Made by a program: the position numbers and the translations under genes. Below are positions 27,191 to 36,959 of a stretch of 64,000 bases of DNA, in pieces. Source of the DNA: Actinomycetota bacterium (lineage in GTDB: Bacteria > Actinomycetota > Acidimicrobiia > Acidimicrobiales > Ilumatobacteraceae); NCBI GenBank assembly GCA_005790505.1, contig SXUP01000016.1, positions 1 to 64,000 of the forward strand, written 5' to 3'. The notes under the pieces are model-generated. The model saw nothing but the letters and a program-made list of their open reading frames with translations. It did no database searches and had not been told where the DNA came from. The stretch's first letter is position 1; every line of letters starts with the position of its first letter.

Positions 27191-27684
27191 TCGCATTGTG
27201 TTCCAGATCTCTGCATGACACTCACGCTATTGCTGGTGTTATTGCTGATCTAGCCCGTCCTCGTGATGTCATTATTTTGGCAGGCGACATGGGTGCCGGC
27301 AAAACTGCTTTTGCAATTGGTTTTGCCCAGCATCTAGGCATCAGCGACGACGAGATGGTGGCGTCACCGACATTTACGCTGGTACACACTCACGACTCCG
27401 GACGTTTGCCGTTGCTGCATGCCGACGTATATCGCCTGCATCAAGTTGGAGAGGTTGCAGACCTGGGCTTACTTGAACAAGCAGACATGGGGCGAGTGGT
27501 GCTTGTGGAATGGGGAAATGTGGTTGCCGATGTGTTCGGAGATGTATTGACCATAGAACTGATGCCCATTGACGATGACGAAAATGCTCGTAATGTCTTG
27601 ATAACCGTCACGGGTCAAGCATGGGCATCGCGCTGGAAACAACTTGAGCGCGAACTCACGAAGTGGGATGAACTTGCATGTTAA
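27187..27684 (+). CDS. tsaE: tRNA t6A synthesis ATPase TsaE
   Basis: The 165-residue P-loop protein has Walker A GDMGAGKTAFAIGFA and the family motifs VASPTFTLVHTH and LLHADVYRL. It cycles the TsaB-TsaD complex that forms threonylcarbamoyl-adenosine at tRNA position 37. The GTG start overlaps alr; a frame extension upstream lies in alr. It overlaps tsaB by seven bases. Only TsaC/Sua5 of the four-protein pathway is missing from this cluster. Confidence 0.93.
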   Translation: MIALCSRSLHDTHAIAGVIADLARPRDVIILAGDMGAGKTAFAIGFAQHLGISDDEMVASPTFTLVHTHDSGRLPLLHADVYRLHQVGEVADLGLLEQADMGRVVLVEWGNVVADVFGDVLTIELMPIDDDENARNVLITVTGQAWASRWKQLERELTKWDELAC

Positions 27685-28394
27685 TTTTGGGAATCGAAAC
27701 TGCAGTCGAACACGTCAGTGTGGCGCTCGCAGATCACCGAGGAATACTGGCGACTAGTTTGCTGGCAAGTGATCGACGTCATGCCGAATCACTTACCCCA
27801 ATGATTCAATTTGTGTGTGCTCAGGCAAGCATCAACACGACAGAACTTGATGCAATCGCCGTTGATGCTGGTCCAGGGCTGTTCACTGGAATGCGTGTTG
27901 GTATTGCAACGGCTCAATCAATGGCATGGGCATTAGATATTCCAGTGATCCCTGTCTGCAGTCTTGACATCTTGGCGCAACGGGTGACGCGTTGTGATGA
28001 CATGATCGCCGCAGCGCTTGATGCTCGTCGTGGTGAGGTGTATTGGGCGCTGTTTCGGCCAGCGAGTGAGACCTCACCTATCGTGCAACGACTCACCGAA
28101 CCTGTCGTGACCGTGCCAGAAGAACTTGCAGCACTTTTAAATGAGCGCGCCCAAGAAGTGGTGTGTGTGGGTTCAGGGATTGAGCGATATAAAAGCAGGA
28201 TCGAATTTGTTTCAACGGCTCAATACGCGGGTCCTGCATATTCTCAACCAAATGCCGAAGAGCTCTTGACGATTGCAGCACAGCGCGCCATTCGAGAAGA
28301 GTGGGTGTCGGCGTGCGATGTAAAGGCCATGTACTTGCGTGTCCCGGATGCGGAAATAAATTGGGCCACCAGACAGACTGTGCAGGAAAACTGA
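27678..28394 (+). CDS. tsaB: tRNA t6A synthesis protein TsaB
   Basis: The 238-residue ASKHA-fold protein starts MLILGIETAVEHVSVAL and has VDAGPGLFTGMRVGIATAQSMAWAL and ALDARRGEVYWALF, typical of TsaB. It is the inactive scaffold partner of TsaD, lacking the metal-binding His pair seen in TsaD. It lies between tsaE and rimI in the coupled run. Confidence 0.93.
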   Translation: MLILGIETAVEHVSVALADHRGILATSLLASDRRHAESLTPMIQFVCAQASINTTELDAIAVDAGPGLFTGMRVGIATAQSMAWALDIPVIPVCSLDILAQRVTRCDDMIAAALDARRGEVYWALFRPASETSPIVQRLTEPVVTVPEELAALLNERAQEVVCVGSGIERYKSRIEFVSTAQYAGPAYSQPNAEELLTIAAQRAIREEWVSACDVKAMYLRVPDAEINWATRQTVQEN

Positions 28395-28395
28395 C

Positions 28396-28923
28396 GTGCG
28401 GGCGATGCGGAATTCTGAGACCAATCAACTTTCAATAGAGCCAATGCGCCGACGTCATCTGCGCCGAGTAATGGAGATAGAAGAGCAGGTTTATCCACGT
28501 CCGTGGACGCACAATACATTTGTCACAGAACTTGCACAGACACGCAGTGGTGCTCGGTACTACATGACTGCATATGTAGGTGACATATTGGTTGGCTACG
28601 CAGGCATGTTGTTCAGCGACCAGGATGCCCACATCACCAATATCGCTGTTGATCCTGATTGGCAACAACGGGGTGTTGCTACAGAATTAATGCTTGATGT
28701 TGGCTTCATTGCCCGTGACCGTCAATGCGATGCGCTCACGCTGGAGGTACGCCACACCAACACGCCCGCCCAAGAGCTGTATCGGCGTTTTGGGTTCGTG
28801 CCTGCAGGTGTTCGAAAAAAATACTACGAAAATCGTGACGATGCATTAATTATGTGGCGACATGGTGTGCAATCAGAAGAATTTGAGCAACGCCTGCGCT
28901 TTATTCAAGCAGGCCGAACATGA
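28396..28923 (+). CDS. rimI: Ribosomal-protein-alanine N-acetyltransferase RimI-like
   Basis: The 175-residue GNAT protein shows IEPMRRRHLRRVMEIEEQVYPRPW, the acetyl-CoA loop NIAVDPDWQQRGVATELM, and LEVRHTNTPAQELYRRFGFVPAGVRKKYY, a strong RimI pattern. RimI acetylates the N-terminus of S18 in E. coli; in Actinomycetota it may have broader substrates. A GTG (28396) and an ATG (28405) are both possible starts. It sits between tsaB and tsaD, a frequent arrangement, and overlaps tsaD by four bases. Confidence 0.92.
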   Translation: MRAMRNSETNQLSIEPMRRRHLRRVMEIEEQVYPRPWTHNTFVTELAQTRSGARYYMTAYVGDILVGYAGMLFSDQDAHITNIAVDPDWQQRGVATELMLDVGFIARDRQCDALTLEVRHTNTPAQELYRRFGFVPAGVRKKYYENRDDALIMWRHGVQSEEFEQRLRFIQAGRT

Positions 28924-29942
28924 CCGCAGTTGCTACTTCAAACACAGTGATACTCGGAATCGAAACGAGTTGTGATGAAACTGCCGCGGCTCTCGTTCTG
29001 GGGGGCAACGATGTGTTGTCGTCGGTGGTCAGTAGTCAGATTGACATTCACGCTCGTTTTGGTGGTGTTGTCCCAGAAGTGGCAAGCCGTGCCCATCTTG
29101 AATCAGTAATCCCCGTGGTGCAAGAAGCGGTGCGTACAGCAGGTATTGATCCTTCAAGAATTGATGGTGTCGCAGCAACTGTGGGACCTGGTCTTATTGG
29201 GGCGCTACTCGTGGGAGTGTCTACGGCCAAGGCCCTTGCTTTGGTTTGGGACAAGCCTTTTATCGGCGTCAATCACATGGAAGCACATTTGTACGCTGGG
29301 TTACTGGACGATCCCACATTGCAGTTTCCGCTCGTTGTCTTGCTGGTGTCGGGTGGTCACACAATGTTGGTCGAAATGGTTGACCACGGCACATACCGAA
29401 TGTTGGGCCGAACAATTGATGACGCTGCAGGTGAGGCCTATGACAAGGTGGCGCGATATTTAGATCTTGGATATCCGGGTGGACCAGCAATTGACGCTGC
29501 AGCCCAAAAGGGAAACCCCGAGGCAATTAATTTCCCGCGGGCAATGATGCATGACGGCCTGAATTTTTCGTTCAGTGGTCTCAAAACATCTGTCATCAAC
29601 CATGTTCGCAAGAATCCTGAGGTCTCCAATATTGATGTCGCTGCATCTTTTCAGGCAGCGGTTGTAGACGTCCTCGTTGCCAAGGCGATCATGGCGGCCC
29701 AACAAGTAGGTGCGACTGGTGTAGTGCTTGGCGGGGGTGTCGCTGCGAACTCACGCCTTCGGACACAATTGCAAAGCCAAGGAGAAATCAATGGTTTGCG
29801 TGTGGCGGTACCAAGTCCAGAAATGTGCACAGATAATGCAGCCATGATTGCGGCAGCGGGGTGGTATCGCTTGGGTTCTGACGGACCAACAGCGATGTCC
29901 GCTGGGGCAAATCCCAATCTTGCCTTACCGGTAATCTCGTGA
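28920..29942 (+). CDS. tsaD: tRNA N6-adenosine threonylcarbamoyltransferase TsaD
   Basis: The 340-residue catalytic subunit of t6A synthesis has ILGIETSCDETAAALV, the metal-binding HMEAH motif in GVNHMEAHLYAG, LLVSGGHTMLVEM and GGGVAANSRLR. Its ATG overlaps rimI (ATGA) and its stop overlaps the GTG of dus (GTGA). With tsaE and tsaB it forms the universal t6A machinery for ANN-decoding tRNAs. Confidence 0.96.
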   Translation: MTAVATSNTVILGIETSCDETAAALVLGGNDVLSSVVSSQIDIHARFGGVVPEVASRAHLESVIPVVQEAVRTAGIDPSRIDGVAATVGPGLIGALLVGVSTAKALALVWDKPFIGVNHMEAHLYAGLLDDPTLQFPLVVLLVSGGHTMLVEMVDHGTYRMLGRTIDDAAGEAYDKVARYLDLGYPGGPAIDAAAQKGNPEAINFPRAMMHDGLNFSFSGLKTSVINHVRKNPEVSNIDVAASFQAAVVDVLVAKAIMAAQQVGATGVVLGGGVAANSRLRTQLQSQGEINGLRVAVPSPEMCTDNAAMIAAAGWYRLGSDGPTAMSAGANPNLALPVIS

Positions 29943-31090
29943 CGGTTTCGCTACCCGAACGGCTGCCACTTGTTCTTGGCGATCGCATTGTGGCGCCGCC
30001 AATCGTTCTCGCCCCCATGGCTGGTGTAACCAATGCACCCTTCCGTAGTTTGTGTCGCTCATTTGGACCTGATCTCGTCTATGTCAATGAGATGGTGATG
30101 GCGGCTGCATTGATTCACGGCAATGCAAAAACAAATCGCATGGTCACATTTTCTGCCGACGAGGATTTCCGCAGTCTGCAGATTTATGGAAGTGACCCGG
30201 ACTTTGTCGCCAAGGCAGTGCGTCGGTTGTGTGAAAACGATGAAGTAGATCACATTGACATGAATTTTGGTTGTCCAGCCCAGAAAGTCACACGCAAGGG
30301 CGGTGGTGCGGCAGTTCCAGTGAAAAAAAACCTATTACGTGCCATCATGGCTGCTGCTGTTTGCGAGGCATCACGTTTTAGCGTTCCAGTGACATGCAAA
30401 TTTCGCATCGGAATCAATGATGAACTCACGACATACATAGATACGGGTCTGATTGCCCAAGACGAAGGCATCGCTGCTATTGCGTTGCACGCTCGCACCG
30501 CTGAACAACACTATGCAGGTGATGCCCGTTGGGGTGCAATCGCCAATCTCAAACGTGAGGTCACTCGGATTCCTGTTCTGGGGAACGGAGATATCTGGGA
30601 GGCGAGCGATGCAATAGAAATGATGCGTCAAACGAATTGTGATGGTGTGGTAATCGGGCGTGGTTGCCTAGGCAAACCATGGCTGTTCAGGGATCTCGTT
30701 GATATTTTTGCCGGACGAGAAATTCAACCGACTCCAACTTTAGGTTTCGTCACCGATGTGATGCTGAAACACGCAGAAGCATTATGTGTTCATCAGGGTG
30801 TTGAGTCTGGCATCCGCAGTTTTCGTAAACACACTGGTTGGTATCTGACTGGCTATCCAGTTGGTTCAGATATACGCCGCCGCATGTCAATGGTGTCGTC
30901 GCTCGCTGAACTCGCAACACTGAGCGCCGAACTGGACGCTTCATTGAATATTGTCACAGGCGGCGAACGCATCGCTCGCGGACATACCAACGGTCCAATT
31001 CGAGTGGTGTTGCCCGAGGGGTTTCTTGACACTGCAGATGATCTGACCCCACCTGCTGATTCTCATGTGACCACGCTGAGCGGCGGGTGA
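29939..31090 (+). CDS. dus: tRNA-dihydrouridine synthase (Dus family)
   Basis: The 383-residue flavoenzyme reduces uridines in tRNA D-loops. The TIM-barrel signatures are LAPMAGVTNAPFRSLCR, VDHIDMNFGCPAQKVTRKGGGAAV with the catalytic Cys, LHARTAEQHYAGDARW and VIGRGCLGKPWLF. It most resembles the DusB-like group of Gram-positives. GTG start coupled to tsaD, and its stop overlaps the GTG of maf. Confidence 0.94.
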   Translation: MTVSLPERLPLVLGDRIVAPPIVLAPMAGVTNAPFRSLCRSFGPDLVYVNEMVMAAALIHGNAKTNRMVTFSADEDFRSLQIYGSDPDFVAKAVRRLCENDEVDHIDMNFGCPAQKVTRKGGGAAVPVKKNLLRAIMAAAVCEASRFSVPVTCKFRIGINDELTTYIDTGLIAQDEGIAAIALHARTAEQHYAGDARWGAIANLKREVTRIPVLGNGDIWEASDAIEMMRQTNCDGVVIGRGCLGKPWLFRDLVDIFAGREIQPTPTLGFVTDVMLKHAEALCVHQGVESGIRSFRKHTGWYLTGYPVGSDIRRRMSMVSSLAELATLSAELDASLNIVTGGERIARGHTNGPIRVVLPEGFLDTADDLTPPADSHVTTLSGG

Positions 31091-31656
31091 ATTCTTTGCC
31101 TCAAAAACTAGTTCTCGCCTCACAGTCGCCACGTCGTCTTGAATTATTGCGTCGTATTGGCATTAATCCCATCGTGTGTGCTGCAGATATAGACGAGACA
31201 CCGTTTAGAAATGAGGATCCGATTTCGTATGTCAAACGGATCGCCGTCTGCAAAGTGCAAACAGTCGCTCACCGATTTACCAATGAGACCATTTTGGCAG
31301 CAGATACGACGGTCGAACTCGACGGCGTGATCTTTGGCCAACCCGTTGACAACAACAATGCCCGCTCCATGCTCGAGGCGCTTAGTGCCCGAACCCACAA
31401 TGTGCACACTGCGGTCAGCGTGTTGCGACCAGGGGGCGACATGCGTCTAGCGGTGGTGACTTCGAAGGTCACTTTTGTTGCCCTCAATCCACATCTTCTG
31501 GAGTGGTACATAGCCACAGGTGAGACCCAAGGCAAGGCTGGGGCCTATGCGGTTCAGGGGGCCGGGGGGGTTCTGGTAAAGCACGTGGAGGGCTCAATGA
31601 GCAACGTGGTGGGGTTGCCCCTGAACGAGATTGTGGTGCGAGACCTGCTCCATTAG
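31087..31656 (+). CDS. maf: Maf-like nucleoside triphosphate pyrophosphatase
   Basis: The 189-residue protein shows LVLASQSPRRLELLRRIG, the catalytic ILAADTTVELDG region and GKAGAYAVQGAGGVLVKHVEGS, all typical of Maf. Maf proteins hydrolyse dTTP/UTP or modified nucleotides. The conserved VaaDT-v reads LAADTTV here. It ends the coupled run; the groE control region begins within the next 20 bases. Confidence 0.93.
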   Translation: MNSLPQKLVLASQSPRRLELLRRIGINPIVCAADIDETPFRNEDPISYVKRIAVCKVQTVAHRFTNETILAADTTVELDGVIFGQPVDNNNARSMLEALSARTHNVHTAVSVLRPGGDMRLAVVTSKVTFVALNPHLLEWYIATGETQGKAGAYAVQGAGGVLVKHVEGSMSNVVGLPLNEIVVRDLLH

Positions 31657-31669
31657 CGAGATTCAAGAT

Positions 31670-31698
31670 GTGGCAACTGCGGCTCTGGTCGGTATCAT
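31670..31698 (+). promoter_or_regulatory. Putative sigma-70-type promoter of groESL
   Basis: GTGGCA (31670-31675, four of six matches to TTGACA) and TATCAT (31693-31698, five of six matches to TATAAT) are 17 bases apart. The predicted transcription start falls inside the CIRCE element immediately downstream, as expected for HrcA repression. Confidence 0.55.
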
Positions 31699-31724
31699 TA
31701 GCAATCGCACTCGCCGAGTGCTAA
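31698..31724 (+). promoter_or_regulatory. CIRCE operator (HrcA binding site)
   Basis: TTAGCAATC-N9-GAGTGCTAA matches the CIRCE consensus TTAGCACTC-N9-GAGTGCTAA with one mismatch in the left arm. It overlaps the last base of the -10 element and lies about 50 bases before groES, so HrcA would repress the chaperonin operon until heat stress. Confidence 0.93.
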
Positions 31725-31776
31725 CCCTTGGGCCGAACCGCGGACAGGGGAAATTTGCTCTTTTGAAGGGAACACC

Positions 31777-32070
31777 ATGAATTGGAAGCCACTTGATGAC
31801 CGTATTGTCGTAAAGCCAAATGAGGCCGAGCAGACAACTGCCTCAGGTCTTGTTATTCCAGACACTGCTAAGGAAAAGCCACAGCAGGGCACCGTGCTCG
31901 CAGTTGGTCCTGGCCGCTGGAGCGATTCAGAGGGCAAGCATTTTCCATTGTCAATCAAGGTTGGCGATGTCGTCTTGTACAGCAAGTACGGCGGCACCGA
32001 AGTCACCGATAGTGGTGATGATCTTCTTATTCTCACAAGCCGCGACGTCCTTGCCATTGTTGGCAAGTAG
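31777..32070 (+). CDS. groS: Co-chaperonin GroES
   Basis: The 97-residue product is GroES (Hsp10): [36 protein letters not shown], with the mobile loop around residues 20-34, and [18 protein letters not shown] precedes the ATG. Under the CIRCE element and directly upstream of groEL, it forms the standard class I chaperonin operon. Confidence 0.97.
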   Translation: MNWKPLDDRIVVKPNEAEQTTASGLVIPDTAKEKPQQGTVLAVGPGRWSDSEGKHFPLSIKVGDVVLYSKYGGTEVTDSGDDLLILTSRDVLAIVGK

Positions 32071-32079
32071 ACCTTTTAG

Positions 32080-33738
<1,659 letters not shown>

Positions 33739-33770
33739 TTCATCATCACCTGCTCATATTTACCCCTCGA

Positions 33771-33802
33771 CGATGGCTCGGACCGAACGGTTCGGGCCAT
33801 CG
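33771..33802 (+). terminator. Terminator-like hairpin after groEL
   Basis: CGATGGCTCGGACC (33771-33784) pairs with GGTTCGGGCCATCG (33789-33802) around a GAAC loop, 14 pairs with two G-U. It starts 32 bases after the groEL stop. The following GTTTATCT is only weakly T-rich, so termination may be incomplete or Rho-assisted. Confidence 0.7.
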
Positions 33803-33858
33803 GTTTATCTGGGCTCAGTTGTTGACAAACTCAGCAGGTATCGGTCGCTATTGGTCGG

Positions 33859-33864
33859 TACGCT
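33859..33864 (+). promoter_or_regulatory. -10 element TACGCT, leaderless geometry
   Basis: TACGCT ends six bases before the ATG at 33871, with no Shine-Dalgarno sequence. The identical hexamer at the same spacing precedes the ferredoxin gene at 47300. Confidence 0.5.
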
Positions 33865-33870
33865 TTGATT

Positions 33871-34047
33871 ATGCCTTTTGATCGACCTGCTCCTGATCTT
33901 GCCAAAGTAATTGCCGCCTGGGAAGCATGGGAAAAAGGTGAAGAAACTCCCGGTCGCGTGCTCACCAACATGAAAACTGCTGGTTTGGCAGAAGTCTTCA
34001 AAGAACTCAGCGCCACTGGTTGGGTCCCAACAGTCCCCACTGCATGA
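33871..34047 (+). CDS. Small conserved-looking protein of unknown function
   Basis: The 58-residue soluble protein reads as a compact helical domain: PAPDLAKVIAAWEAWEKGEETPGRVL then NMKTAGLAEVFKELSATGW. There is no signal peptide, membrane segment or Cys. Its stop overlaps the ATG of the Nudix gene (ATGA), so the two are translated together and may work together. I do not recognise a named family. The even codon use, coupling and own promoter-like element argue that it is real. Confidence 0.7.
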   Translation: MPFDRPAPDLAKVIAAWEAWEKGEETPGRVLTNMKTAGLAEVFKELSATGWVPTVPTA

Positions 34048-34727
34048 ATCGTCGCGCCGGCGGCGATCAGATTATTCCGCGTCCAGAAACATGGCGTCAT
34101 GGTGAGCCACCATTGTGGGCCAACCGGGATCTCAGTGTGCTTTCAGATTTTGCAAAAGTAAAGGCGCGACTCACTCTCGTACTTGATAGCTATCAACCGA
34201 CAATCTACGACGAGTTTGTTGCTGCCACTGATGCCAAACAGTCGGCGGTCTTAGTGGCATTGATGCCCCAAGATGAAGAGGTTCACGTGTTGCTTACGCG
34301 TCGGGCACAACATTTAAACAATCACAAAGGTGAAGTGTCCTTTCCGGGTGGACGTTTAGAGAGTGGCGAAACACCTCTGCAGGGTGCCTTGCGCGAAGCC
34401 CTTGAAGAAGTTGCGCTTGATCCAGACACGGTAAATGTCGTCGGTTGTATTGACAGTATCTCGACATTTGCAAGCAAAAGTATTATTTCACCCGTTATCG
34501 GCTTTATTCCACCTTCACTCCCGCTCGTACCTGACCCGGGAGAAGTTGCACGTGTTTTTACAGTCTCACTGCGGGATCTCGCGCGTTCCGATACGTACAG
34601 AAATGAGTGGTGGATGACATCTCGGGGGGACATAAATATTCATTTTTTTGAGCTTGATGACGAAACAGTGTGGGGTGCCACTAGTCGAATGCTGGTACAG
34701 CTGTTGGACATTATTACGCGTGAGTAG
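34044..34727 (+). CDS. Nudix hydrolase, probable CoA pyrophosphatase
   Basis: The 227-residue protein has a complete Nudix box, GGRLESGETPLQGALREALEEVAL, preceded by LLTRRAQHLNNHKGEVSFPGGR, the UPF0035-type lead-in that marks CoA pyrophosphatases (CoA to 4'-phosphopantetheine and 3',5'-ADP). The ATG overlaps the small upstream gene; an extension to 34020 would lie in that gene. Substrate is inferred from the motif and not proven. It converges with the phospholipase gene three bases away. Confidence 0.88.
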   Translation: MNRRAGGDQIIPRPETWRHGEPPLWANRDLSVLSDFAKVKARLTLVLDSYQPTIYDEFVAATDAKQSAVLVALMPQDEEVHVLLTRRAQHLNNHKGEVSFPGGRLESGETPLQGALREALEEVALDPDTVNVVGCIDSISTFASKSIISPVIGFIPPSLPLVPDPGEVARVFTVSLRDLARSDTYRNEWWMTSRGDINIHFFELDDETVWGATSRMLVQLLDIITRE

Positions 34728-34730
34728 TCG

Positions 34731-35189
34731 TCATGCTCCTGCGTATGTGCGGACCGTCCTGTAGAAAATATGAGCCCATGCCGTGCATGTCAGTTTCTCT
34801 AGTCGGGCACGAATTTTGCATGTATCGCGCATATCAATGCTGAACCTGCTGTCTATTCGTTGTCGAAGTGCTTCACTCCAGTAGATGCCACTATCAATGC
34901 GCTTGTAATTGCGGTAGGCAAAATCGTGTCTCTGACATGAAGATGTAAAATCAAATGTCCGACCAGTTGATCGGATGATCGGCACAGAGCAGCCATCTGA
35001 TTCCCAGTCAAGGGATTTATTGCGGGTTGGTGATGCAACCATCGCCATGAATTTTGGCAATGGTGTCGCAAAAACAATGGAGTCAACAAGGCCTTTTTGA
35101 AATCTTGATTGCGGAGTTGAATCATGAGCAGTTATAGGAGAGACCAGCATGCCCGTGGTCACGACGAGTGCACGCAACACGACAGCCAT
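34731..35189 (-). CDS. Secreted prokaryotic phospholipase A2
   Basis: The 152-residue protein has a signal-peptide-like start (about 1-21, VVLRALVVTTGMLVSPITAHD) and the prokaryotic phospholipase A2 core: DGCSVP, then SCQRHDFAYRNY with the catalytic His88 and neighbouring Asp89, as in the Streptomyces violaceoruber enzyme. Four Cys (67, 85, 124, 135) could form two disulfides, consistent with export. It would release fatty acids from sn-2 of phospholipids, with calcium. It lies 58 bases after ribH on the same strand; a small G/C hairpin at 35195-35211 covers its ribosome-binding site. Confidence 0.85.
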   Translation of the reverse strand: MAVVLRALVVTTGMLVSPITAHDSTPQSRFQKGLVDSIVFATPLPKFMAMVASPTRNKSLDWESDGCSVPIIRSTGRTFDFTSSCQRHDFAYRNYKRIDSGIYWSEALRQRIDSRFSIDMRDTCKIRARLEKLTCTAWAHIFYRTVRTYAGA

Positions 35190-35194
35190 GCGAA

Positions 35195-35211
35195 CCCCCT
35201 TTTGTTGGGGG
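35195..35211 (-). other. Short hairpin before the phospholipase start
   Basis: CCCCC and GGGGG flank a seven-base loop immediately upstream of the phospholipase ATG. On the transcribed strand the GGGGG arm is the likely ribosome-binding sequence, so folding would hide it. It has no T-run and is a weak terminator candidate for the rib operon. Confidence 0.35.
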
Positions 35212-35247
35212 AATGTGTGCCAGAAATCAGTCCAATGGACTTGACTG

Positions 35248-35730
35248 CTAGCGATTTAACTGGCGCAAGATGAGAACCATTTCTATTGCTCCGACTGCGG
35301 CTTCATCACCTTTGTTATCAAAACCTGGTCCGCTGCGGTCAATCGCTTGTTGTTCGTTTTCTACGGTCAGCACGCCAAACATGATTGGAACACCCGTTGA
35401 CAACTGGGCGTCTTGGATTCCACGAGCCGCTTGGCCAGCCACAAAATCAAAGTGAGCCGTGTCTCCACGAATGACCGCTCCCAAACAAATAATCGCATCA
35501 ACTTTTGCGCTCTTGGCCAAAGTCTGTGCAGCGAGTGGTACTTCAAATGCTCCGGGCACCCATATCTCGGAAATGTCAGAGTCACGAACACTCAAGCGCG
35601 CCAAGGCTCGCAATGCTCCATCTCTTAGAGCACACACAATGTGATCATTGAAGCGTGCAGCAATAATGCCGATACGTATGCCCTTCCCGTCGATGTCTGG
35701 CAGAGAAGAACTTGCCCCTATGCGTGTCAT
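35248..35730 (-). CDS. ribH: 6,7-dimethyl-8-ribityllumazine synthase
   Basis: The 160-residue enzyme condenses 5-amino-6-ribitylaminouracil with dihydroxybutanone phosphate. Seen: IGIIAARFNDHIVCALRDGAL, WVPGAFEVPLAAQTLAKS, CLGAVIRGDTAHFDFVAGQAARGI and FGVLTVENEQQAIDRSG. Its ATG overlaps the ribBA stop (ATGA). It is the last biosynthetic gene of the riboswitch-controlled riboflavin operon. Confidence 0.96.
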   Translation of the reverse strand: MTRIGASSSLPDIDGKGIRIGIIAARFNDHIVCALRDGALRALARLSVRDSDISEIWVPGAFEVPLAAQTLAKSAKVDAIICLGAVIRGDTAHFDFVAGQAARGIQDAQLSTGVPIMFGVLTVENEQQAIDRSGPGFDNKGDEAAVGAIEMVLILRQLNR

Positions 35731-36959
35731 TTTTCTCCTTCTCCGTCTTTGAGATCAATGGCATGACCCATGCGCTCACGCTTTGTGCGCAGGTATGCCT
35801 CGTTCTCAGGAGTTGGTTCCGTGTGAAGCGATACGCGTTCAACCACGGATAATCCGTAGCCACCAAGACCACCATACTTGGCAGGGTTATTAGTCATTAA
35901 ACGAATATTACGCACCCCAAGGTCAGCCAAAATCTGGGCACCAATACCGTATTCACGACTATCAACGGGTAACCCTAATTCTACATTGGCATCAACCGTG
36001 TCAAATCCTTGATCTTGAAGTGAATACGCTCGAATCTTGTGACCAATTCCGATGCCGCGACCTTCATGTCCGCGCAAGTACACCACAACTCCATGTCCAG
36101 CTTCTCCGACAAGTTGCATCGCCATTGCAAGTTGTGGGCCACAATCGCAACGTCTAGAAGCGAAAACATCCCCAGTTAAACACTCACTGTGCACCCGCAC
36201 CAGCACGGGGGTGTCGCTTGAGACAGTGCCTTTTACGAATGCCAAATGTTCAACTTGATCAATAGCGCTTCGGTATGCCACGCAATTAAATGTTCCAAAG
36301 ACCGTCGGAACAGTAGCCTCGCCCATGCGCTCAACGAGGCGCTCGTGATGACGGCGGTATTCTATTAATTGAGCAATTGAAGACAACAGCAAACCGTGTT
36401 GCGCACAAAACTTTCGCAAGTCAGGCAAACGCATCATGGTTCCGTCATCATTTTGAATTTCGCATATAACGCCAGCTGGCTCGCAACCTGCCAAGCGGGC
36501 AAGATCGACTGCTGCTTCCGTGTGGCCAGCACGCTTCAGAACACCGCCTTGGCGCGCACGCAGTGGGAAAATGTGCCCTGGTCGGGCAAATTCGGCGAAC
36601 CCCACGAGTTGATTTGCCAAACTACGAGCCGTTGCGGCGCGATCGGCAGCGCTGATACCGGTTGTTGTGCCATCAATGACGTCCACAGTGTCGGTAAATG
36701 CAGTGCGCTGGCTTTCGGTATTTTGATCAACCATCAGTGGCAGGCGCAAGTCATTACATCGCTCTTCAGTAAGCGGAACACAGACCACTCCAGTGGAGTA
36801 GCGAACAATAAAAGCCAGTTTTTCGGCACTAGCAAATTCTGCAGCCATGATGAAGTCACCTTCGTTCTCACGGTCTTCGTCGTCAACTATGACAACAATT
36901 TCACCACGTGCAATGGCGGCGATCACATCTTGGATGGGGGATAATGGGGTGTCAGTCAT
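35727..36959 (-). CDS. ribBA: Bifunctional DHBP synthase / GTP cyclohydrolase II
   Basis: The 410-residue protein joins two riboflavin enzymes. The N-terminal half (about 1-205) is 3,4-dihydroxy-2-butanone-4-phosphate synthase with VIVDDEDRENEGDFIMAAE and FPLRARQGGVLKRAGHTEAAVDL. The C-terminal half (about 206-410) is GTP cyclohydrolase II with the zinc ligands in SECLTGDVFASRRCDCGPQL, YLRGHEGRGIGI and RLMTNNPAKYGGLGGYGL. It overlaps ribD upstream and ribH downstream by four bases each. Confidence 0.97.
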   Translation of the reverse strand: MTDTPLSPIQDVIAAIARGEIVVIVDDEDRENEGDFIMAAEFASAEKLAFIVRYSTGVVCVPLTEERCNDLRLPLMVDQNTESQRTAFTDTVDVIDGTTTGISAADRAATARSLANQLVGFAEFARPGHIFPLRARQGGVLKRAGHTEAAVDLARLAGCEPAGVICEIQNDDGTMMRLPDLRKFCAQHGLLLSSIAQLIEYRRHHERLVERMGEATVPTVFGTFNCVAYRSAIDQVEHLAFVKGTVSSDTPVLVRVHSECLTGDVFASRRCDCGPQLAMAMQLVGEAGHGVVVYLRGHEGRGIGIGHKIRAYSLQDQGFDTVDANVELGLPVDSREYGIGAQILADLGVRNIRLMTNNPAKYGGLGGYGLSVVERVSLHTEPTPENEAYLRTKRERMGHAIDLKDGEGEK

